64,000 nucleotides of DNA from Chitinophagales bacterium (GCA_026936105.1 JAIXKI010000031.1:89730-153729), one strand, 5' to 3'; positions 1 to 8,901 are shown, numbered from the stretch's first letter. Numbers and translations: made by a program. The notes: a model not told the origin generated them from the letters alone.

Positions 1-43
1 ATAGCCTCTTTATATGATCACAAAGAGGCTATTCTTTTTTTTT
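1..43 (+). terminator. Rho-independent terminator of a gene left of the window
   Basis: A 10-bp perfect stem (arms 1-10 and 23-32) is followed directly by a run of T to position 43. This is a classical intrinsic terminator reading rightward, so it probably ends a plus-strand gene that lies just outside the window. The roughly 220 bp between it and the next start codon hold no gene I can support. Confidence 0.85.
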
Positions 44-267
44 CAATAAGTTATTTCATTAAAGGATAAATCCTCCGGCTCTTCCTGCTCATTCATACAA
101 TGGTAAGCTTCTTGCCCGTTCCATTCCGGGTTACAGGCATGTCAGTATATTCGCATAACGGCGCCACGATTTAAAAAGTCCGGCTATTGGGAAATTTATT
201 CAATTATAATTTTAAAGCCATCTTACAATGATCACCATCATTGAAAAATTCAATCAACTATTTTGCT

Positions 268-669
268 ATGAATAAAATTGAACATATAGGTATTGCCGTA
301 AAAAGTTTATCTGCCTCAGTGCCATTGTTTGAAAAACTGTTGAACACCCGTTCCTACAAAACCGAAACTGTTGAATCCGAAAAAGTGAATACGGCTTTTT
401 TCCAAACAGGTAATTCCAAGATCGAATTATTGGAAAGCCTGGATCCGGATGGCGTGATCGCCCGTTTTATTCAAAAAAGAGGTGAAGGGCTTCACCATAT
501 TGCTTTTGAAGTGGAAGATATTGAATCGGAGATGAAGAGGTTGAAAGACGAAGGCTACACATTACTGAATGAAAGACCTAAACAAGGAGCGGATAATAAA
601 CTGATTTGCTTTCTTCACCCGAAAGATACGAATGGTGTTTTAGTTGAATTATGCATGGAGAAAAAGTAA
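268..669 (+). CDS. mce: Methylmalonyl-CoA epimerase
   Basis: This 133-residue protein has the glyoxalase/VOC fold of methylmalonyl-CoA epimerase, which interconverts the 2R and 2S forms of methylmalonyl-CoA in propionate metabolism. The N-terminal EHIGIAV, the central GEGLHHIAFEV and the C-terminal GVLVELC blocks carry the expected metal ligands (two His and a Glu). The length is normal for the family. I start at the ATG at 268, because homologues begin with the MNKIEHIGIAV-type sequence. A TTG at 241 in the same frame would add nine unconserved residues. The gene runs head-on into rnc with only 3 bp between the stop codons. No mutase gene is nearby. Confidence 0.9.
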   Translation: MNKIEHIGIAVKSLSASVPLFEKLLNTRSYKTETVESEKVNTAFFQTGNSKIELLESLDPDGVIARFIQKRGEGLHHIAFEVEDIESEMKRLKDEGYTLLNERPKQGADNKLICFLHPKDTNGVLVELCMEKK

Positions 670-672
670 GCA

Positions 673-1440
673 TCATTCAGGATGCTCTTCCACCGTTGAA
701 TCGGTACTGGTGATTCCCAGTTTTTCCACGGCCAGTTGCGCTGCTATCTGAGAAGCATCTTTCTTATTGAATGCTTTCCCTTCAGCTACATTTACTCCGT
801 CAATAACGGCTGCAATAGTAAACAACCTTCTCCCGTTTTCAAGATGTTCATCCACGGTTTCGAATTCGAGAAGTTTGCCGTTCTTATTAGCCCAGCCGTA
901 CAATTTATTTTTCAGATTGATCTCCAGGTTTTCCAGGTCATCCATGAACATGTGAGGCAGGATAATGCATTCTTTCACCCATTTGTTAGTCTTCTTATAA
1001 CCCTGATCCAAATAAATGGCTCCGACCAAAGCTTCGAGTGTATTGCCAAAGATCTGGCTTATCTTCAATGAGCCATCCATCTTATTATAAAGAGTGACCC
1101 GCTTCAATCCCATGCGGATGGCAATATCGTTGAGTTGCTGCCGGTTCACCATTTTACTGCGCATCTCCGTCAGAAAGCCTTCTTCTTTGTAGGGATATTT
1201 TTTAAAAAGATAATCAGCAATCAGCGCACTGAGTACCGCATCACCCAGATATTCCAGGCGTTCATTATTCTCATCCGCACCTTCGCGAACGGAACGATGT
1301 GTCAATGCAGTCTTGTATAAGGAAAGATCAGAGGGTCTGAATCCTAAAATATTTCTCAGTTCTTTCTTAAAGGAACCGTCTTCGTGTGATTTAAAAAAAG
1401 CTTTCAAAAGATCCTCAGACTTTAAAATGCAAAGAAACAA
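673..1440 (-). CDS. rnc: Ribonuclease III
   Basis: This is a 255-residue ribonuclease III, which cleaves double-stranded RNA in rRNA maturation and mRNA decay. The signature NERLEYLGDAVL is present in the N-terminal catalytic domain. A second acidic motif follows (GNTLEALVGAIYLD), and a double-stranded RNA-binding domain covers about residues 175-245 (ending KKDASQIAAQLAVEKLG). The start is a TTG at 1440: a stop codon lies four codons upstream, and no ATG occurs before the conserved region, so an unusual start is likely. It lies 27 bp after fabF on the same strand, so acpP-fabF-rnc probably form one unit, an arrangement common in bacteria. Confidence 0.93.
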   Translation of the reverse strand: MFLCILKSEDLLKAFFKSHEDGSFKKELRNILGFRPSDLSLYKTALTHRSVREGADENNERLEYLGDAVLSALIADYLFKKYPYKEEGFLTEMRSKMVNRQQLNDIAIRMGLKRVTLYNKMDGSLKISQIFGNTLEALVGAIYLDQGYKKTNKWVKECIILPHMFMDDLENLEINLKNKLYGWANKNGKLLEFETVDEHLENGRRLFTIAAVIDGVNVAEGKAFNKKDASQIAAQLAVEKLGITSTDSTVEEHPE

Positions 1441-1467
1441 AAACCGAAAGCATTAAAAAAACAGATA

Positions 1468-2718
1468 TTAACTGTATTTCTTTACCACCACACAGGCATT
1501 GTGTCCTCCGAAACCGAATGTATTGCTGATGGCGGCACGTACAGTCCGTTGCTGTGCTTTGCCGAAAGTAAAGTTGATCCTTGAGTCCAGTTCAGGATCA
1601 TCAGTGAAATGATTGATCGTTGGTGGCACCATGTCATAACGCACACTGTTGATGCAAGCCATGGCTTCTATCACGCCGGCTGCACCCAGGCAATGGCCTG
1701 TCATGGATTTTGTAGAACTGATATTGAGATCATACGCATGATCGCCGAAAACGGAAACAATGGCTTTCACTTCTGCTGTATCTCCCAATGGAGTGGCCGT
1801 TCCATGTGTATTGATGTAATCAATATCCTCAGGTTTCATTCCTGCATCTTCCAATGCAGCGATCATTACATTTTTGGCTCCTAATCCTTCAGGATGCGGC
1901 GCCGTAATATGATAAGCATCTGCAGTGGCGCCTGCGCCTGCAAGTTCACAATAAATTTTTACCCCTCTCTTTAAAGCATGTTCCAGCTCTTCCAGGATGA
2001 TCACACCGGCAGCTTCTCCGATAACAAATCCATCACGATCCTTATCATAAGGGCGACTGGCCGTTTTAGGATCATCATTACGTTCACTTAATGCTTTCAT
2101 GGCATTGAATCCACCAACTCCTGCTTCACTGATCACACTTTCCGATCCGCCTGTTACAATAATATCAGCCTTGCCCATACGGATCAGGTTGAAAGATGAC
2201 ATCATTGCATTGGTAGATGAAGCACAGGCGCTGACTACAGCATAATTAGGCCCCCGGAATCCATGCCGCATGGAGATCTGCCCTGCAGCAATATCCAGTA
2301 TCATCTTGGGAATAAAGAACGGGTTAAAACGGGGAGTGCCATCTCCTTTTGCAAAATTGGTAACTTCTTCCTGAAAAGTGATGAGGCCGCCGATACCGCT
2401 GGCATAGATCACTCCCACCCTGTCCACATTCACATTGTCCTTGCTGATGCCTGCATCTTTCACTGCCTGGTCGCTGGCCACCAGGGCGGTCTGAGTGAAG
2501 CGGTCTATCTTGCGTGCTTCTTTTCTTTCCAGAAAATCTGTAGCGACGAAATTTTTTATCTCGCAGGCAAATCTTGTCTTGAATTTGGAAGCATCAAAGA
2601 GGGTAATGTAATCAGCGCCGGAAACACCGTTGATCAATCCATTCCAGTATTCATCAACAGAATTTCCCAAAGGAGTCAGTGCGCCCATTCCGGTTACAAC
2701 AACTCTTTTTAATTCCAT
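1468..2718 (-). CDS. fabF: Beta-ketoacyl-ACP synthase II
   Basis: FabF elongates fatty acids by condensing malonyl-ACP with acyl-ACP in the cytoplasm. The 416-residue length is typical. The catalytic Cys is in ACASSTNAM (about residue 163), and the two active-site His lie in NTHGTATPLGD (about 304) and TGHCLGAAG (about 341). The C-terminal NTFGFGGHNACVV block is also intact. It follows acpP after 116 bp that contain a hairpin. The ACP gene upstream encodes its carrier substrate, which fits the usual acpP-fabF pairing. The start is the ATG at 2718 (MELKRVVVTGMGALTPLG). Confidence 0.96.
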   Translation of the reverse strand: MELKRVVVTGMGALTPLGNSVDEYWNGLINGVSGADYITLFDASKFKTRFACEIKNFVATDFLERKEARKIDRFTQTALVASDQAVKDAGISKDNVNVDRVGVIYASGIGGLITFQEEVTNFAKGDGTPRFNPFFIPKMILDIAAGQISMRHGFRGPNYAVVSACASSTNAMMSSFNLIRMGKADIIVTGGSESVISEAGVGGFNAMKALSERNDDPKTASRPYDKDRDGFVIGEAAGVIILEELEHALKRGVKIYCELAGAGATADAYHITAPHPEGLGAKNVMIAALEDAGMKPEDIDYINTHGTATPLGDTAEVKAIVSVFGDHAYDLNISSTKSMTGHCLGAAGVIEAMACINSVRYDMVPPTINHFTDDPELDSRINFTFGKAQQRTVRAAISNTFGFGGHNACVVVKKYS

Positions 2719-2754
2719 ACAGCCAGCAGTTATTTATTTATTTAAAGCTAAAAA

Positions 2755-2785
2755 CCGCCTTCACAGTTTGTGAACCAGAAGGCGG
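2755..2785 (-). terminator. Hairpin with T-tract between acpP and fabF
   Basis: Arms 2755-2762 and 2778-2785 pair over 8 bp (CCGCCTTC/GAAGGCGG). On the minus strand the hairpin is followed by TTTTT and AT-rich sequence. It sits between acpP and fabF and could partly terminate transcription, giving more acpP than fabF mRNA. The partial-attenuation role is inferred. Confidence 0.6.
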
Positions 2786-2810
2786 AGTCTAATTTAATCC
2801 TTTTCAGTGT

Positions 2811-2828
2811 TACCCCTGATCAGGGGTA
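2811..2828 (-). other. Perfect 18-bp palindrome just after acpP
   Basis: The sequence is a perfect inverted repeat with no loop (TACCCCTGA and its complement), 6 bp beyond the acpP stop codon. It lacks a T-tract. It may be a 3' mRNA stabiliser or a protein-binding site; the sequence does not decide between these. Confidence 0.5.
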
Positions 2829-2834
2829 CACACG

Positions 2835-3071
2835 TTATTTGGCATGCTCTTCCAGATAAGTGATCGCCTGACCCACCGTAGTGATGGTTTCGGCCTGCTC
2901 ATCAGGAATGGAAATATTAAATTCCTTTTCAAATTCCATGATCAATTCAACAGTGTCCAGGGAATCAGCGCCCAGATCATTAGTGAAAGAGGCTTCGTTG
3001 GTTACTTCGCCTTCGTCAACTCCCAATTTGTCAACGATGATTTTCTTTACTCTAGATGCGATGTCTGACAT
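2835..3071 (-). CDS. acpP: Acyl carrier protein
   Basis: This 78-residue acidic protein is the acyl carrier of fatty acid synthesis. The phosphopantetheine attachment serine lies in the canonical DSL motif ([11 protein letters not shown], about Ser39). The helix pattern and the length match bacterial ACPs. I start at the ATG at 3071 ([10 protein letters not shown]). A TTG three codons upstream is in frame but adds only MYV, which homologues lack. It is the first gene of an acpP-fabF-rnc series. Confidence 0.97.
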   Translation of the reverse strand: MSDIASRVKKIIVDKLGVDEGEVTNEASFTNDLGADSLDTVELIMEFEKEFNISIPDEQAETITTVGQAITYLEEHAK

Positions 3072-3097
3072 GACGTACAATTTTGGTTTTATGGGTG

Positions 3098-3105
3098 CAA
3101 AAATA
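3098..3105 (-). promoter_or_regulatory. Probable -7 element for acpP
   Basis: The minus strand reads TATTTTTG, an exact match to the Bacteroidota -7 consensus TAnnTTTG, 26 bp before the acpP ATG. I find no clear TTG at the expected -33 distance, so the call rests on one element. Confidence 0.5.
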
Positions 3106-3285
3106 TACTTTTTGATTTAATCACCATCGGAATCAGTATTTTTTCCTTTTAACCCTAATATGTTGTGGCCGAGGCAATAACAGTTTGCCGGTAATATTTT
3201 TCCTCCCTAAAATTAAAGATAAGAACGGTTGGCGATATTCCAAGTTCTTTGTAATTTGAAAACCAGAGGACTCAACAAATCCCCC

Positions 3286-3714
3286 ATGGCCCTTAAGATC
3301 ATAGATTTTGGAAGCCCTGAGTATCATCAAATGATCAGGCTCAGGGATGATATCTTGCGTAAACCGCTTGGGCTTTCCTTTGATATGCAGGAACTAAATG
3401 AAGAAAGGGACAATATGTTTATCGGCGCCTTTGACGAAGATCGCATGTTGGGTTGCTGCATGCTGGTCGAAGAAGAACCCGGTATTGTCAGGCTCCGGCA
3501 GATGGCAGTGCTCAATGACCTACAAGGAAAAGGAATAGGCAGAGCGCTGATGAACTTCGCAGAAAACCTGGCCAGGGACCGGGGTTACAGGTATATCACC
3601 ATGCATGCCCGTAAAAATGCCATTGGTTTTTATGAAAAAATGGGTTATAAGGTAACCAGTTCTGAATTTACCGAAGTGACCATACCTCATTATGTGATGG
3701 AAAAAAAATTGTAG
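3286..3714 (+). CDS. GNAT family N-acetyltransferase
   Basis: This 142-residue protein has the GNAT fold, which transfers an acetyl group from acetyl-CoA to an amine. The acetyl-CoA pyrophosphate-binding loop is QGKGIGRALM (about residues 86-95). It is preceded by the LRQMAVLNDL strand and followed by the HARKNAIGFYEKMGY motif typical of the family. The substrate cannot be read from the sequence. The start is the ATG at 3286 (MALKIIDFGSPEY). A TTG at 3229 would add 19 residues that look like translated leader. It converges with the YcxB-like gene. Confidence 0.85.
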   Translation: MALKIIDFGSPEYHQMIRLRDDILRKPLGLSFDMQELNEERDNMFIGAFDEDRMLGCCMLVEEEPGIVRLRQMAVLNDLQGKGIGRALMNFAENLARDRGYRYITMHARKNAIGFYEKMGYKVTSSEFTEVTIPHYVMEKKL

Positions 3715-3745
3715 CGCTCAGAAGCTGATGCTCAGACATCCCCGT

Positions 3746-4228
3746 TCATTTCCTTTTCTTCACTTTATCTTTCAGCAGGTGCCTCAGTTCATAGACTTCA
3801 TTCTCGTCCTTACATCCATCTTTAGGCACCAGGAAAAATGAGCGGCTGTCGAAATAGAGATGGAAAAAATTCGGGCTCTCAATAAAACTGCTTAGCGATC
3901 CCCATTGCCAGGAGCGGGAACCTCTTTCGTGCCCCAGCGTGAAACCATCTTCGTTAAAATTCATACTGAAACTGTCCTTAAACGTGGCAGCTCTTCTATA
4001 CACTACAGAAGGCATCACAAACCAAAAACTGATCATCAGGACGATCCACAATGTAGCTCCGATCACAAATGCCAGCGGAGTGATCTTATGCATGAGATAT
4101 AATATTAAAGAGGCGATCGCAAAAACATTGACCAAAATGATCATGATCTTTATTTCAGGCCTGCTGATAAAATGATAACGCAAAGCCTGCAACACCTGCC
4201 CTTTTTCGTATTTAAAATGAATGGTCAT
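3746..4228 (-). CDS. YcxB-like membrane protein
   Basis: This 160-residue protein has two adjacent membrane helices (about residues 28-48 and 52-75). They are followed by a cytoplasmic domain with the pattern FKDSFSMNFNEDGFTLGHERGSRSWQWGSLSSFIE. The strand-rich TW/RSW...W motif and the C-terminal FFLVPKDG block are those of the YcxB-like family, whose function is unknown. The ATG at 4228 is preferred over a TTG two codons upstream. It stands alone between an acetyltransferase on the other strand and the dksA-like gene. Confidence 0.7.
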   Translation of the reverse strand: MTIHFKYEKGQVLQALRYHFISRPEIKIMIILVNVFAIASLILYLMHKITPLAFVIGATLWIVLMISFWFVMPSVVYRRAATFKDSFSMNFNEDGFTLGHERGSRSWQWGSLSSFIESPNFFHLYFDSRSFFLVPKDGCKDENEVYELRHLLKDKVKKRK

Positions 4229-4386
4229 ATTCAATTAATGCTTGATGCCTTCTTATGAAAGAAGAGCAATGTTAAGAAGAAATAGACAACCGGAAGAATT
4301 TTCGTAAAAAAAGCGGCTTCTTTTATAATGATATCTGTTATCAATAAACCGGTTTACCGATTCTCATAAACGCCTGGTAATTAAAA

Positions 4387-4409
4387 AGCCTTCTCTTTTC
4401 AGGAAGGCT
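4387..4409 (-). terminator. Terminator of the ileS-dksA unit
   Basis: An inverted repeat (AGCCTTC at 4387-4393 and GAAGGCT at 4403-4409) is followed on the minus strand by TTTTT. It lies 24 bp after the stop codon of the DksA-like gene and should end the ileS-dksA transcript. Confidence 0.75.
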
Positions 4410-4433
4410 ATGTATCATAAATTTTGTGAAAGA

Positions 4434-5273
4434 TCATTTATTCATCATCTGCTTTGCTTCAATACTCAAAGTGGCATGAGGCACGGCACGAAGGCGTGCT
4501 TTATCAATCAGTTTTCCGGTGACCCGGCAAATACCATAGGTCTTATTTTCAATGCGCATCAGTGCTTTTTCCAGATGATCAATAAAAGTAATCTGGCGGC
4601 TGGCCATCTGGCTGAGTTGTTCTCTTTCCATGCTTACGCTTCCGTCTTCCATGGTCATATAACGAGCTTCATCCATATCGCCTCCTTCATCCTTTCGGGT
4701 GATCAGTCCCTGTAAATAAGCAAGTTCTTTCTTTGCCGAATCCAGTTTTTTCATGATGATCTCTTTGAATTCGGCCAGATCTGAATCCGAATAACGCTGG
4801 GTCGGAGTATTCAACTCCTGCAAGGAAGGTGAATCCAGAACAGATTTCGTAAATTCCGGTTCATACTTCACTGAAGTCTTGATGCTGGTTACGGGTATCA
4901 CAATCTTAGCAGGCCTGGCAGGTTCTTTTTTAGTTACCTGAGCCACCTTAGGTTTAATGGTCACCAAAGATTTTGCGTCAAACCCTGCTGTCTTCTTTAC
5001 CGGTTTTACTGCAACCGGTTTTGCCGGTTGAGCTGTTTTGGTTTCAACTTTTTTCGGCGCAGGTTTGTTTGCAGGTTTTTGTACAGGTTTTTTCGTTACT
5101 ACTTTCCTGGCAGCGGGCTTCGCAACTTTCTTTGAAGCTGTTTTTTTAGGTGCGGTTTTTTTCATGGGTTTCTTTGCAGCTGGCTTTTTAGGAGCTGCTT
5201 TTTTGGCGGACTTCGAAGTTTTCTTAGCTGCCGGTTTGCTTCCGGGGCGTTTTGTATGCTTTTTAGTTGCCAT
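4434..5273 (-). CDS. DksA/TraR-family factor with histone H1-like tail
   Basis: The last 120 residues (about 160-279) form a DksA/TraR-type regulator, a coiled-coil protein that enters the secondary channel of RNA polymerase. The zinc-finger region reads YGICRVTGKLI...LRAVPHATLS, so three of the four classical zinc-binding cysteines are absent. This is a known cysteine-poor variant in Bacteroidota. The first 100 residues are almost entirely Lys, Ala, Pro and Thr, in short repeats such as KKAAPKKPAAKKP, resembling histone H1-like tails that bind DNA. A Pro/Lys-rich linker follows. The start ATG is 3 bp after the ileS stop, so the two genes are cotranscribed. DksA-like genes next to ileS are common in this phylum, but the long basic tail is not part of a minimal DksA of about 125 residues. 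Confidence 0.85.
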   Translation of the reverse strand: MATKKHTKRPGSKPAAKKTSKSAKKAAPKKPAAKKPMKKTAPKKTASKKVAKPAARKVVTKKPVQKPANKPAPKKVETKTAQPAKPVAVKPVKKTAGFDAKSLVTIKPKVAQVTKKEPARPAKIVIPVTSIKTSVKYEPEFTKSVLDSPSLQELNTPTQRYSDSDLAEFKEIIMKKLDSAKKELAYLQGLITRKDEGGDMDEARYMTMEDGSVSMEREQLSQMASRQITFIDHLEKALMRIENKTYGICRVTGKLIDKARLRAVPHATLSIEAKQMMNK

Positions 5274-5276
5274 TTC

Positions 5277-8200
5277 TTAGCCTTTTTTTGAAACAATTAC
5301 TTTTAGAGAAACATCATTGACCTCAATCTCTGTACCATCCACGATTTCGGGCAATAATTCAAGATTATCTGCCAGAATTTCGGCGCAAATATAGGCTTTA
5401 AAATGTGCTAATGATGCTTTGAGGCCATTATTTGCTGCCACTTTTACAACGATACGATCAGTGAGGGCAAATCCACTGTCTTTGCGTATGTTTTGAATAC
5501 GGTTTACAAATTCCCGGGCATCGCCTTCCATCTTCAGATCCTGTGTCAACGTGATGTCCAGAGCCACGGTCAGAGTGCCTTTATTGGCTACCATCCAGCC
5601 GGGTATATCATCACTGCTGATCTCCACTTCTGAAAGTTCGAGGGTCAGCGTTTCGTTATCAATAGTCAAAATGTACTTACCGGTTCTTTCAAATATTCCG
5701 ATATCATCCTGAGTGAATTGAGTCATTGCCTGGGCCACCGATTTCATCTTCGATCCCAATTTTTTGCCTAATACCACAAAATTGGGCTTGATCTTCTTTT
5801 TAATAAAGGTGTTGTCAGGATCCAGGTATTCGATTCCCTTTACGTTCACTTCAGCCTTAATGAGATCTTCCACTTTATGCAATTGCTCTTTCATGGAAGA
5901 ATTCAATACCGGTATCAGAATTTTCTGCAACGGCTGACGAACCTTAATGTTCACTTTCTTACGAAGCGATAAGATCAGGGAAGAAGCATCCTGTGCCAAC
6001 TGCATCCTTTCTTCCAGCGGTTTATCAATTAAAGATTCATCGGCTACAGGGAAATCAACATGGTGAACGGAGCCGGCATTGAATCTTGCCGCGACCGCAT
6101 TCAAATTCTGAAAGATCGCATCGCTGAAGAACGGAGAGATGGGCGCCATCAACCGGAGAATGGTTTCCATACATTCATACAAAGTCTGATACGCACAGAT
6201 CTTGTCCTGCTCATATTCACCTTTCCAGAATCTTCTTCTACAAAGACGGACATACCAGTTGCTCAGATGTTCATCCACAAAATCTTCAATGGCACGTCCC
6301 GCCTGGGTCGGCTCATAGTCATCCATGTATTCATTCACTTTTTTCACTAATGAATTCAGTGAAGAAAGTATCCACCTGTCAATCTCGGGGCGGTCGCTGA
6401 CCGGAATATATTTTTCTTTGAATGAGAAGCCATCCACATTTGCATACAATGCAAAAAACTGGTAGGTGTTGTAGAGGGTTCCGAAAAATTTACGCTGCAC
6501 TTCTTTGATGCCGTCGAGGTCAAACTTCATGTTTTCCCATGGAGAAGCATTAGTGATCAAATACCAACGGGTGGCATCAGCGCCAAAACTTTCTATTGTT
6601 TTAAAGGGATCAATGACATTACCTAACCTTTTACTCATCTTGTTGCCTTTCTTGTCCAGCACCAGTCCATTGGAAACACAGGTTTTATAGGCTACCGAAT
6701 CAAAGACCAGGGCAGCAATGGCATGAAGAGTATAGAACCAACCTCTTGTCTGATCCACACCTTCTGCAATAAAATCAGCAGGAAAAGCTCCCTTCCAGCC
6801 TTCTTTGAAAGGATAAGGCGAACCTTCTTTCAGTTTTTTATGATCCAGCCCCCATTGTGCATAAGGCATGGCGCCGCTGTCGAACCATACGTCAATCAGA
6901 TCGGGCACCCGTCTCATTGGTTTACCGGAATCACTTACAAGAATAAATTCGTCCACATAAGGTTTATGAAGATCGAGTGTCTCTTTAAAGTTTTTCGAAG
7001 GTGATATCTTAGAAACACCTGCCTCGTAAGATCTTTTTAATTCCAGTTCCAGTTCATCAATGCTACCAATACATTTTTCTTCTTTATCATCGTCCGTTCT
7101 CCAGACCGGAAGGGCTGTTCCCCAAAACCTGCTGCGGCTCAGGTTCCAGTCCACCATATTCTCCAGCCAGTTCCCGAATCTTCCTTCCCCGGTAGATCTT
7201 GGTTTCCAGTTGATGGTCTTATTCAGTTCCACCATCCGGTCTTTCAATGCCGTGGTTTTGATGAACCATGCATCCAAAGGATAATACAGTACCGGTTTAT
7301 CTGTCCTCCAGCAATGCGGATAGCTGTGTTCGTATTTCTCCACTTTGAAAGCACGGTTCTCTTTTTTCAGCTTTACGGCAATATCCACATTCACATCCAC
7401 GTAGTCCGGATCGTCTTTATAATTTTTTACATAGCGGTTACTGAATTCACCCAAACCCTCAATGAATTTTCCCTGCTTATCCACCATCGTCAATATACCG
7501 ATGTCATATTTCTTTCCCACTTTAAAGTCGTCGGCACCAAAAGCGGGAGCCGTATGAACGATACCGGTACCATCTTCCGTAGTCACAAAATCGCCCAGCA
7601 ATACTTTAAAGGCGTTAGGGTTATCACTTTTATTCGCTTCATAAGGCAGCAATTGTTCATAAGAGATCCCTTCGAGATCTTTCCCTTTGAATACATCAAG
7701 TATTTTCCAGGGAAGATTGCCGCCTGAAGCAGAAGCTTTGGAGTCTTTTGAAACAAGAGCCGTATAGTCTTCAAAACTTCCATTCTCATTTTCGGGCTTG
7801 AAATATTTCCCGGTCAATGCTTTTGCAAGAATGACATTGACAGGAAGATGAGTGTAGGGATTAAATGTTTTTACCAATACATAATCAATATTGGCGCCAA
7901 CGGTCAGGCCAAGGTTGGAAGGAAGCGTCCAGGGTGTGGTGGTCCACGCCAGAAAGAAAACTTCACCTCCATTTTTCTGAACTTCAGAGATCCGGTTTTG
8001 TACGAAAGACAAATCCTTTCCACCGGATGTATCCTGTGAAGCCACTTTAAACATTGCCACACAGCTCGTATCCTTTACATCCTTGTATGTTCCGGGCTGA
8101 TTCAGTTCATGTGAACTCAGTCCGGTTCCTGCAGCAGGTGAATAAGGCTGAATGCTAACGCTCTGGTACAGCAATCCTCTCTGATACAACTGCTTCAGTA

Positions 8201-8690
8201 GCCACCAGAGTGTTTCGATGTATTCATTTTTAAAAGTGATGTACGGATCATCCAGGTCCACCCAATAACCCATTTTGCGTGTCAGGTCATCCCACTTGTC
8301 TTTGTAACGAAGAACCGCCTCCCTGCATTTCCGGTTGTATTCTTCAACAGAAATTTTTTTACCAATATCTTCCTTGGTGATCCCCAATTCTTTCTCCACT
8401 CCCAATTCCACAGGCAGGCCATGAGTGTCCCACCCTCCTTTTCTTTTCACCTGAAAACCTTTCATGGTCTTGTATCGGCACACCAGGTCTTTCAGAGTCC
8501 TGGAAATAACGTGATGAATGCCGGGCATTCCGTTGGCGCTGGGCGGGCCTTCATAAAAAACAAAAGGTGTAGCGCCTTCTCTTAAAGAAACACTTTTCTC
8601 AAAAGCATTGGTGGCCTGCCAGCGTGCAAGAATGTCCTGCTCGATGGCCGGCAAGTTCAACTGTGAAAATTCTTTGTACCTGTTACCCAT
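5277..8690 (-). CDS. ileS: Isoleucyl-tRNA synthetase, type 2, with GIHH motif
   Basis: This protein of about 1137 residues charges tRNA-Ile with isoleucine. Its length and the KMSKRLGN loop (instead of KMSKS) put it in the type 2, eukaryote-like class of IleRS. The first signature, normally HIGH, reads PSANGMPGIHH: the Gly and His positions are exchanged to GIHH, confirmed at the codon level at 8511-8522. The editing domain (FLAWTTTPWTLPSNLGL), the zinc-free C-terminal part and the DWNLSRSRFWGTALPVW catalytic block are intact. The start is taken as the ATG at 8690 (MGNRYKEFSQLNL), the usual N-terminus. A TTG at 8729 lies upstream of the predicted promoter element and would not be transcribed from it. 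It is followed at 3 bp by the dksA-like gene. Confidence 0.97.
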   Translation of the reverse strand: MGNRYKEFSQLNLPAIEQDILARWQATNAFEKSVSLREGATPFVFYEGPPSANGMPGIHHVISRTLKDLVCRYKTMKGFQVKRKGGWDTHGLPVELGVEKELGITKEDIGKKISVEEYNRKCREAVLRYKDKWDDLTRKMGYWVDLDDPYITFKNEYIETLWWLLKQLYQRGLLYQSVSIQPYSPAAGTGLSSHELNQPGTYKDVKDTSCVAMFKVASQDTSGGKDLSFVQNRISEVQKNGGEVFFLAWTTTPWTLPSNLGLTVGANIDYVLVKTFNPYTHLPVNVILAKALTGKYFKPENENGSFEDYTALVSKDSKASASGGNLPWKILDVFKGKDLEGISYEQLLPYEANKSDNPNAFKVLLGDFVTTEDGTGIVHTAPAFGADDFKVGKKYDIGILTMVDKQGKFIEGLGEFSNRYVKNYKDDPDYVDVNVDIAVKLKKENRAFKVEKYEHSYPHCWRTDKPVLYYPLDAWFIKTTALKDRMVELNKTINWKPRSTGEGRFGNWLENMVDWNLSRSRFWGTALPVWRTDDDKEEKCIGSIDELELELKRSYEAGVSKISPSKNFKETLDLHKPYVDEFILVSDSGKPMRRVPDLIDVWFDSGAMPYAQWGLDHKKLKEGSPYPFKEGWKGAFPADFIAEGVDQTRGWFYTLHAIAALVFDSVAYKTCVSNGLVLDKKGNKMSKRLGNVIDPFKTIESFGADATRWYLITNASPWENMKFDLDGIKEVQRKFFGTLYNTYQFFALYANVDGFSFKEKYIPVSDRPEIDRWILSSLNSLVKKVNEYMDDYEPTQAGRAIEDFVDEHLSNWYVRLCRRRFWKGEYEQDKICAYQTLYECMETILRLMAPISPFFSDAIFQNLNAVAARFNAGSVHHVDFPVADESLIDKPLEERMQLAQDASSLILSLRKKVNIKVRQPLQKILIPVLNSSMKEQLHKVEDLIKAEVNVKGIEYLDPDNTFIKKKIKPNFVVLGKKLGSKMKSVAQAMTQFTQDDIGIFERTGKYILTIDNETLTLELSEVEISSDDIPGWMVANKGTLTVALDITLTQDLKMEGDAREFVNRIQNIRKDSGFALTDRIVVKVAANNGLKASLAHFKAYICAEILADNLELLPEIVDGTEIEVNDVSLKVIVSKKG

Positions 8691-8710
8691 TTCCGGACTT
8701 AAAAAGTCTG

Positions 8711-8718
8711 CAAAGTTA
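8711..8718 (-). promoter_or_regulatory. Probable -7 promoter element for ileS
   Basis: The minus strand reads TAACTTTG, an exact TAnnTTTG match ending 20 bp before the ileS ATG. No convincing TTG is found at the expected -33 distance. Its position supports the ATG at 8690 as the start. Confidence 0.5.
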
Positions 8719-8860
8719 AGAAAATTCAACGGCTGAAATGATAAGAAAATGTCATTTATTGAGCATGGAAAGCTCTTTCAGGGATGTTTTTTTCTCCCGG
8801 AAAATAAATAAAGCGAATCAGTGTATGATGGCTTTAAATAAAAAGGCGTTAACCAATAAA

Positions 8861-8885
8861 AAGCCGCCGTATCGCAGGCGGCCTT
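8861..8885 (-). terminator. Terminator of the hmuR-hmuY unit
   Basis: A GC-rich stem (GCCGCC at 8863-8868, GGCGGC at 8877-8882) is followed on the minus strand by a TTTTTATT tract. It lies just beyond the HmuY-like stop codon at 8902. The rest of 8730-8901 holds only the ileS promoter region. Confidence 0.8.
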
Positions 8886-8901
8886 AATATGATTATAGCA
8901 T

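Noticed and set aside
90..170. Short minus-strand open frame reading like EYTDMPVTRNGTGKK
   Set aside because: It resembles the C-terminal end of acyl-CoA ligase-type enzymes (GK motif), but it is only about 25 codons after a stop. No further similarity is visible around it, so it is too short to call a remnant.
5038..5280. Plus-strand frame of 80 residues rich in Phe, Gly and Leu, like a membrane protein
   Set aside because: It is the antisense of the Lys/Ala/Pro-rich tail of the DksA-like gene. Lys and Ala codons read backwards give Phe and Cys/Gly codons.
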